DNA of 11,217 bases, taken from the NCBI GenBank assembly GCA_037969585.1, contig JBBKXR010000099.1:1-11217 (forward strand), given 5' to 3'. This document shows positions 7,041 through 11,217 of the stretch, one piece after another (position 1 is the stretch's first letter; each line of letters starts with the position of its first letter). The position numbers were made by a program, and so were the translations under genes. The DNA is from JBBKXR01 sp037969585 (lineage in GTDB: Bacteria > Verrucomicrobiota > Verrucomicrobiia > Verrucomicrobiales > DEV007). Below the pieces are notes generated by a model. That model worked only from the letters and a program-made list of their open reading frames with translations, did not search any database and was not told where the DNA came from.

Positions 7041-7113
7041 GGCATTATGATCAGCGACGAAAACCCATCGCGCAACGTGCGTCGCTCCGTATCGTTTCGT
7101 TCTCACCGCGCCC

Positions 7114-7141
7114 TTGACGCCGCCCCTGCCAGCCCTACAAT
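7114..7141 (+). promoter_or_regulatory. Sigma70-type promoter for the Nramp-like gene
   Basis: TTGACG (7114-7119) and TACAAT (7136-7141) are separated by 16 bases; each hexamer matches consensus at five of six positions. Initiation would fall near 7148, giving a leader of about 23 bases before the ATG at 7171. That is too short to hold a riboswitch. The site lies in the divergent gap with the glycosyltransferase gene. Confidence 0.6.
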
Positions 7142-7170
7142 CCGCCCTCGAACATTAAGTACCAATTTCC

Positions 7171-8895
7171 ATGGATAACGACAACTCCGCTTCAGAGGAA
7201 CTCGCCGAACTCAAGGCCATCAACGAAGGTCCAGTCGGCAAACGCCTCGCCTACTTCACCAAAAAAAGCGGGCCCGGTTGGCTGCAGGGAGCGATCACCC
7301 TGGGCGGCGGTTCGCTAACGGGGGCACTGTACCTCGGGGTATTCGGCGGCTACAATCTGATGTGGCTGCAACCGATGGCGATGATTCTCGGTGTCATCAT
7401 GCTCGCTGCGATTTCTTACGTCACCTTATCGACCGGCGACCGACCGTTTCGTGCGATCAACGAACATGTTAGTCCCGTTCTGGGCTGGGCATGGATCATC
7501 GCGACGTTAATGGCCAATGTCGTTTGGTGTATGCCGCAGTTTGCTTTAGGCACAGCGGCGGTACAACAGAATTTGATGGGTGGAAAAACCGATGGACTTG
7601 GAAGCACACTGGTAATTTCCGCTGTTCTTTTTGTAATAGCGCTCATCATCAATCTTTTCTACGAGAGCGGAAGTAAGGGGATCAAGCTGTTCGAAATAAT
7701 TCTTAAACTTCTTGTCGGTGTCGTCGTTCTTTCCTTCTTCGGCGTGGTGATTACGCTGACTTTTGGTGGAGGTCTCGATTGGGGCGCCATCTGGGCGGGG
7801 TTTATTCCGCGGCCCTCGAGTCTGATGGAGGCAGCGCCGGATCTTGCCGTCGCGATTCAAGCGACTGGCGAAAATGCTCAGTTTTGGACTGAGAAGATCG
7901 TCAAAGATCAGGGTGACATCATCATGACGGCATTCGGCACCGCCGTGGGGATCAACATGACCTTTCTGCTACCGTATTCGATGCTGAAAAAACGCTGGGG
8001 TAAAGCCCATCGTGGTCTGGCGATTTTTGACCTCTCGATTGGTCTCATCGTGCCCTTCGTACTGGCGACAACCTGTGTGGTCATTGCATCGGCTTCGCAG
8101 TTTCACGCCAAATACGCCGATGTCCTCGACGAGACCGGAGCGGTTAGAGCCGAGATGGTTAACTCGTTCGCGAAAAAGATCGATCCCTTGCTTGCCAACG
8201 TTTCGGGTGCAGAGGCTTTCGCTGCAATGTCTGACGATCAGAAAGACGCTGCACGCGCCACGCTATCGCTACCTGATCGACAATTGGCCGCGATGCTGGC
8301 CGAACGCGACAATTTTAATCTTGCTGGCGCATTGGAACCCCTGGTCGGCAAGGGGATCGCGCAGACGGTGTTCGGCATTGGCGTTTTGGGCATGGCGCTG
8401 TCGACGATCATCATTCTCATGTTGATCAACGGGTTTACCCTCTGCGAAATATTCAATGTGCCCGGCAATCGCGCGGTGCACTTTGCCGGAGCTGTAATCG
8501 CTGGCGTCGGTGGATTTCTCGGGCTGAAGTATTTGTGGAGTGACTCAAGTGCAAAAGCGGCAATGGCGGTGCCGACTTCCGTGATCGGAGCATCGCTTTT
8601 GCCCATTGCCTACTTCACGTTTTTGCTGCTGATGAATTCCAGATCAGTGTTGGGCGAGGATCGCCTGCGCGGCGGCAAGCGACTGTTAATGAATGTGTTA
8701 ATGTTCATCGCCACGGCGATCGCCACCGTGGGGTCGATCTGGTTTATCAAGAGTAAGGAGATCAACGGAATTCCCGCAGGCAAGATCGGCATCTGCATCC
8801 TCATCGCCCTGTTCATCTTAGGCACAATTGGCTTCGCCAGTAAAACGGCGAAAGCCAAAGCTGACCGAGGCCTGCTCGCCGATGCGGACAAGTAA
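7171..8895 (+). CDS. Divergent Nramp (SLC11)-like membrane transporter
   Basis: The 574-residue polytopic membrane protein has about 11 hydrophobic segments (for example at 43-60, 66-87, 105-120, 147-163, 173-197, 283-309, 399-420, 436-452, 468-488, 507-525 and 538-555). Nramp proteins import divalent metals using DPGN in TM1 and MPH in TM6. Here the TM1 region reads GPGWLQGAITLGGGSLTGAL (34-53), with GGGS where DPGN is expected. The TM6 region reads INMTFLLPYSMLKKRWGK (261-278), with LPY in place of MPH. A soluble, helical, charged insert of roughly 85 residues (about 312-396) separates two membrane segments. The altered metal-site residues make Mn/Fe import doubtful; another ion, or a co-transport role, is possible. 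No Shine-Dalgarno sequence is present, but a good promoter lies just upstream. The superfamily call is moderately firm; the substrate is unknown. Confidence 0.7.
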   Translation: MDNDNSASEELAELKAINEGPVGKRLAYFTKKSGPGWLQGAITLGGGSLTGALYLGVFGGYNLMWLQPMAMILGVIMLAAISYVTLSTGDRPFRAINEHVSPVLGWAWIIATLMANVVWCMPQFALGTAAVQQNLMGGKTDGLGSTLVISAVLFVIALIINLFYESGSKGIKLFEIILKLLVGVVVLSFFGVVITLTFGGGLDWGAIWAGFIPRPSSLMEAAPDLAVAIQATGENAQFWTEKIVKDQGDIIMTAFGTAVGINMTFLLPYSMLKKRWGKAHRGLAIFDLSIGLIVPFVLATTCVVIASASQFHAKYADVLDETGAVRAEMVNSFAKKIDPLLANVSGAEAFAAMSDDQKDAARATLSLPDRQLAAMLAERDNFNLAGALEPLVGKGIAQTVFGIGVLGMALSTIIILMLINGFTLCEIFNVPGNRAVHFAGAVIAGVGGFLGLKYLWSDSSAKAAMAVPTSVIGASLLPIAYFTFLLLMNSRSVLGEDRLRGGKRLLMNVLMFIATAIATVGSIWFIKSKEINGIPAGKIGICILIALFILGTIGFASKTAKAKADRGLLADADK

Positions 8896-8952
8896 AAACC
8901 CAACCGGACGAGCTCTTAACTCCAATCTCCTAACTACTACCTCCTTCCCCAT

Positions 8953-9999
8953 ATGAAATTCGGAATCATCGGCGCCGGCATGATCGCCAACTTCCACGCC
9001 AAAGCCATCGAGGCGATGGCTGACGGCGAACTGCACTCGGTGTTCGGCCGCAATCAGGAAAAAGCCGAAGCCCTCGCCGCCGAGCTCGGCTGCAAAGCCT
9101 ACTGGGATCTCGACGAGTTTCTCAACGATCCAGAACTGGAAATCGTCACCATCGCCACGCCTTCGGGCGCGCATCTGGAACCTGCGCTGGCCGCAGCCAA
9201 GGCCGGCAAACACATCATTTGTGAAAAGCCGCTCGAAGTCACTCCCGAGCGCATCGATAAAATGATCGCCGCTTGTAAGAAAGCTGGCGTCACTCTGAGC
9301 GGCATTTTTAACCGCCGTTTTCATCCAGCGATGGAGGTCTTCAAAAAAGCCGTCGAAGAAGGTCGTTTCGGTAAGCTGACGATGTGTGAGGCCTCTACAA
9401 AATGGTATCGCGATCAGGCTTACTACGATTCCGGAGCCTGGCGCGGCACGTGGGATCTCGACGGGGGCGGTGCCTTGATGAATCAATCGATTCATCTTAT
9501 CGATCAGCTCATCTATCTCGCCGGCGACGTCAAAAGCGTCACTGCATCGATGGCTTGCCTCGCCCATGAAGGCATCGAAGTTGAAGACACTGCTGTTGCG
9601 GCTATCGAATTCAAAAACGGGGCGCGAGGCGTCATCCAGGGCTCGACCGCCTGTTGGTCGTCGACCGGTCATCCGGCCGAAGTCGACATTTGTGGCGATA
9701 AGGGTTCGGTTTTTCTCGCCGACGAACAGTTCCGCGTATGGGATTTTGCCGAGGAAAAACCGGAAGACGAAGAGATTCGCAAAACGATGATGCAGGGAGC
9801 TGAAGTCGCCGGTCTCGGTGCCAACGATCCGTCAAAAATTAACTTCACTGGTCACCAGCGCAACTTCGAAGACGTCGTCTCGGCAATTAAAGAAGGCCGC
9901 GAACCGTCCGTTGGTGGCGCCGAAGCGCGTCGTGCTGTGGCTCTGATCTGCGCGATTTACGAAAGCGCCATGCACGACGGCAAGAAGGTCGAGCTGTAA
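8953..9999 (+). CDS. Gfo/Idh/MocA-family NAD(P)-dependent oxidoreductase
   Basis: The 348-residue product has the family length and two-domain plan. The N-terminal Rossmann fold begins at the first residue with MKFGIIGAGMIANFHAKAI (G7-x-G9-x-x-A12). VTIATPSGAHLEPALAAAKA (65-84) and CEKPLE (90-95, with the conserved Lys92 of the EKP motif) follow. The C-terminal substrate domain shows GGGALMNQSIHLIDQL (171-186), with the H181-x-x-D184 pair found at the active site. There is no signal peptide, so it is cytoplasmic. It probably oxidises or reduces a cyclic sugar, inositol or nucleotide-sugar derivative; the residues seen do not fix which. It lies 57 bases downstream of the transporter in the same direction. 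The spacer is pyrimidine-rich with no Shine-Dalgarno sequence, and I see no strong promoter, so it may share the upstream transcript. Confidence 0.93.
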   Translation: MKFGIIGAGMIANFHAKAIEAMADGELHSVFGRNQEKAEALAAELGCKAYWDLDEFLNDPELEIVTIATPSGAHLEPALAAAKAGKHIICEKPLEVTPERIDKMIAACKKAGVTLSGIFNRRFHPAMEVFKKAVEEGRFGKLTMCEASTKWYRDQAYYDSGAWRGTWDLDGGGALMNQSIHLIDQLIYLAGDVKSVTASMACLAHEGIEVEDTAVAAIEFKNGARGVIQGSTACWSSTGHPAEVDICGDKGSVFLADEQFRVWDFAEEKPEDEEIRKTMMQGAEVAGLGANDPSKINFTGHQRNFEDVVSAIKEGREPSVGGAEARRAVALICAIYESAMHDGKKVEL

Positions 10000-10022
10000 G
10001 CTGATACCGTCTTTTGGACGAG

Positions 10023-10108
10023 AGTGTGATACCGCCGTCTCGGCGGTTAGAGCTGGACGGCATAACCGGCTCGTCCACTGAAAACTGGCGAGACGCCAAT
10101 ATCACACT
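10023..10108. repeat. Paired-hairpin repeat, copy A (86 bp)
   Basis: The element is bounded by AGTGTGATA on the left and TATCACACT on the right, with a short perfect hairpin inside the left end. That hairpin is ACCGCCG-TCT-CGGCGGT at 10031-10047. Inside the right end is ACTGGCG-AGA-CGCCAAT at 10084-10100, with one imperfect pair. Between them lies an inner TGGACG...CGTCCA inverted pair. It sits between the stops of two convergent genes (9999 and 10130). A TGGACGAG octamer (10015-10022) directly precedes it. It is homologous to copy B at 10876-10954 and in the same orientation. The hairpins could limit read-through between the convergent genes, though no T-run follows. Confidence 0.85.
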
Positions 10109-10129
10109 TCTATCCACGGTGGGGACGGA

Positions 10130-10843
10130 CTACGGCGTCAGCAGTCTGGCCAACATCCCCGGATAAGTATCGCCGGTCGCTGTTCCCGCACCTTCCATAC
10201 CGGCACCAAAAGTGATGCTGTCGCCAAAGCACAACACTCGCTGCGGCTTTTTCTCGAGAGCTTCAAGCGCCTGAAAAGCAGCCGTTGCGATCACTCGGTA
10301 ACCGTCGCGAGTCGGATGCACGCCATCGCGCGAACTGGAGTTGGCTTCGTTACGTAGCAGCGAGGTCTCGCCGTCGCCCGGTTCGCCGATGGCGGTGAAT
10401 AGGTGATTCAGATCGACCAGCGGCAGCTTCTCCGTAGTGGCGACTTCGCGAATCACCGCATTGATGGCAGCGACATGCTCGTCGGGTGACTGTTCAGCGA
10501 AAGGCGCTTCACCGTGTCGCTCAATAACGTAGGCACCGTAACAGGGAACGATGGTCATCAGCACGGTTTGCGCATTGGCGGCGCGAAACTTGGCGATCAG
10601 TTCGAGGAGGTTTTTGCGAAACTCATCGACCGGCACCATGGCCTTTGAGTTGAGCGCATCGTTGGTGCCGACCATGAGCACGACAAGATCAGGCTTTGAT
10701 TCGGCGAGAGCGGTGTCGACCCGCTTCAGCAAATGCCGCGTGTTATGGCCGCCCTTGCCACTGTTGATCACCTCGGTGGCATGGCAGGTTAGCGAAGTCA
10801 GTGCGATCGAAAGCGCGATCGCGAGGGGAAGGAAGATTTTCAT
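10130..10843 (-). CDS. Secreted SGNH hydrolase with circularly permuted block order
   Basis: The 237-residue product starts with a signal peptide (1 to about 22, MKIFLPLAIALSIALTSLTC-HA). The mature chain begins at what is normally SGNH block II, EVINSGKGGHNTRHLL (24-39). It continues with block III, LMVGTNDALNSK (56-67, Asn61), and block V, SRDGVHPTRDGYRVI (171-185, Asp173 and His176). Block I then comes at the very end: RVLCFGDSITFGAG (202-215, nucleophile Ser209) followed by GDTYPGMLARLLTP to the C-terminus. In ordinary SGNH esterases block I is N-terminal and '...YPxxLARLL' leads straight into 'EVINSGxGG'; here those two ends are the termini. All four catalytic blocks are intact, so activity on acyl or acetyl esters is likely. 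The start was set at the signal peptide; an in-frame extension to 10951 is encoded by repeat copy B. There is no Shine-Dalgarno sequence. Confidence 0.88.
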   Translation of the reverse strand: MKIFLPLAIALSIALTSLTCHATEVINSGKGGHNTRHLLKRVDTALAESKPDLVVLMVGTNDALNSKAMVPVDEFRKNLLELIAKFRAANAQTVLMTIVPCYGAYVIERHGEAPFAEQSPDEHVAAINAVIREVATTEKLPLVDLNHLFTAIGEPGDGETSLLRNEANSSSRDGVHPTRDGYRVIATAAFQALEALEKKPQRVLCFGDSITFGAGMEGAGTATGDTYPGMLARLLTP

Positions 10844-10875
10844 AAGGTAAAAAGGGTAACGCTTTTCGGGTTGCC

Positions 10876-10954
10876 AGTGTGATACCGCCGTCCCGGCGGT
10901 CGGAGCTGGACGACTCTCGTCTACTGTTGACTGGCGGGACGCCAGTATCACACT
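10876..10954. repeat. Paired-hairpin repeat, copy B (79 bp)
   Basis: This second copy has the same ends, AGTGTGATAC on the left and GTATCACACT on the right. The two hairpins are perfect: ACCGCCG-TCC-CGGCGGT at 10884-10900 and ACTGGCG-GGA-CGCCAGT at 10930-10946. It aligns with copy A over both ends but has a shorter, diverged centre. CTCGTCCA (10956-10963) follows one base after the right end, mirroring the TGGACGAG that precedes copy A. It lies between the start of the SGNH hydrolase gene and the stop of the next minus-strand gene, so any promoter of the hydrolase must lie in the 32 bases after it or in the repeat itself. Confidence 0.87.
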
Positions 10955-10968
10955 GCTCGTCCAATGAG

Positions 10969-11217
10969 CTACTTCGCCTCAGTAAACTCGGGCATTTCAT
11001 TGAGCAGTTCGGCGAGATTGTATTTTGTGTAGCGGGTGTGGCTGGCGACATTTTCGGAGTCGGCGTTGGCGACCCAGAAGTCAAGGCTGCCAGGCGCGAA
11101 CAGGACCGATTGGATGTTCGAGGTCATGCACACCGGGCTGGTCATAAGTTCGCGGGCGGAGTCGGCGTCGAATTTTCCGAAGCCGGCTTTGACGCGTTTG
11201 ACGAGTTCTTCGTAGCG
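10969..11217 (-). CDS. C-terminal part of a probable C45-type (penicillin acyltransferase-like) hydrolase, cut by the window edge
   Basis: Eighty-two C-terminal residues are visible on the minus strand, ending in TAG at 10969-10971; the start lies beyond the right edge. The visible part reads RYEELVKRVKAG, then ARELMTSPVC, NIQSVLFAPGSLDFWVANAD and HTRYTKYNLAELL. A 'RYERL...' helix, a short 'MTSP/H' segment, a beta-hairpin 'SVLFxPxxLxFWVA' and a terminal 'Y-KYNL' strand are what I would expect at the end of the C45 acyl-CoA:6-aminopenicillanate acyltransferase-like Ntn hydrolases. Those enzymes self-process and cleave or transfer acyl-amide groups. The catalytic Cys would be outside the window, so this is a resemblance call only. 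Its stop is 15 bases from repeat copy B. Confidence 0.5.
   Translation of the reverse strand, partial: RYEELVKRVKAGFGKFDADSARELMTSPVCMTSNIQSVLFAPGSLDFWVANADSENVASHTRYTKYNLAELLNEMPEFTEAK

Noticed and set aside
7041..7106. Upstream GTG start for the glycosyltransferase, and CATAAT (7044-7049, minus) as its -10 box
   Set aside because: Family members start just before VIIP; the CATAAT string sits too close to the chosen ATG and has no -35 at a suitable distance.
8941..8947. CCTCCTT just before the oxidoreductase start
   Set aside because: It matches the sense of the 16S 3' tail, not its complement, so it cannot serve as a Shine-Dalgarno sequence; a chance pyrimidine run is more likely.
10000..10022. 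GATACCGTC upstream of copy A as a decayed extra repeat end
   Set aside because: Only nine bases resemble the element end and no partner arm is visible; it is too short to claim.
10031..10047. Left hairpin of copy A as an intrinsic terminator of the oxidoreductase gene
   Set aside because: The stem is strong but is followed by TAGAGCTGG, with no T-run; its membership in a repeat family explains it better.
9887..10117. Minus-strand open frame reading through repeat copy A
   Set aside because: Its first half is translated repeat sequence, similar to the spurious N-terminal extension read from copy B; the second half is antisense to the oxidoreductase.
10844..10951. 36-residue in-frame N-terminal extension of the SGNH hydrolase
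   Set aside because: It is encoded mostly by repeat copy B and would bury the clear signal peptide that begins at the ATG ending at 10843.

Overview
The window looks like a chromosomal segment from a member of the PVC group, most likely Verrucomicrobiota. The main support is a secreted beta-propeller protein of the 'putative membrane-bound dehydrogenase' type (Pirellula/Verrucomicrobium family), preceded by its characteristic SGNH-like partner (motif IGNTFAERLQHFGQFE). Other support is a ribosomal protein S11 with a long Ala/Glu/Lys-rich N-terminal extension, and start codons that mostly lack a Shine-Dalgarno sequence. No rRNA, tRNA, CRISPR array, phage gene or transposase gene was seen.

Layout. 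(1) 1-1150: the end of a ribosomal-protein operon, rpsK (open at the left edge) then rpsD. The usual next genes, rpoA and rplQ, are not there. (2) 1151-1471: a gap with no convincing gene. (3) 1472-6254: three co-directional genes for exported proteins: a trypsin/HtrA-like protein that has lost its catalytic His and Ser, an SGNH-like protein with an altered active site, and a 956-residue propeller + HEAT-like + azurin-type copper protein. The last two are separated by one base, and the third has the only strong Shine-Dalgarno sequence in the window. (4) 6260-6347: an inverted-repeat element between convergent genes. (5) 6345-7040 (minus): a TIGR04283-like glycosyltransferase. (6) 7171-8895: a divergent Nramp-like membrane transporter behind a good sigma70-type promoter. 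(7) 8953-9999: a Gfo/Idh/MocA oxidoreductase. (8) 10023-10954: a small secreted SGNH hydrolase (minus strand) bracketed by two same-orientation copies of a paired-hairpin repeat. (9) 10969-11217 (minus): the C-terminal end of a probable C45-type acyltransferase/peptidase, cut by the right edge.

The most striking feature is the SGNH hydrolase at 10130-10843. Its sequence blocks run II-III-V-I, so the nucleophile block (FGDSITFGAG) sits at the C-terminus and the protein begins, after its signal peptide, at what should be block II. This reads as a circular permutation with the full set of catalytic residues kept. The gene lies between two direct copies of a roughly 80-bp palindromic element, which suggests, but does not prove, a duplication/recombination origin.

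Functionally, the 1472-6254 block looks like a periplasmic or surface module: a binding-type pseudoprotease, an SGNH-like binding or hydrolase protein, and a putative copper-linked dehydrogenase. No substrate can be read from the sequence. The remaining genes look like independent accessory functions (glycosyl transfer, metal transport, sugar oxidoreduction, esterase, amidase/acyltransferase).
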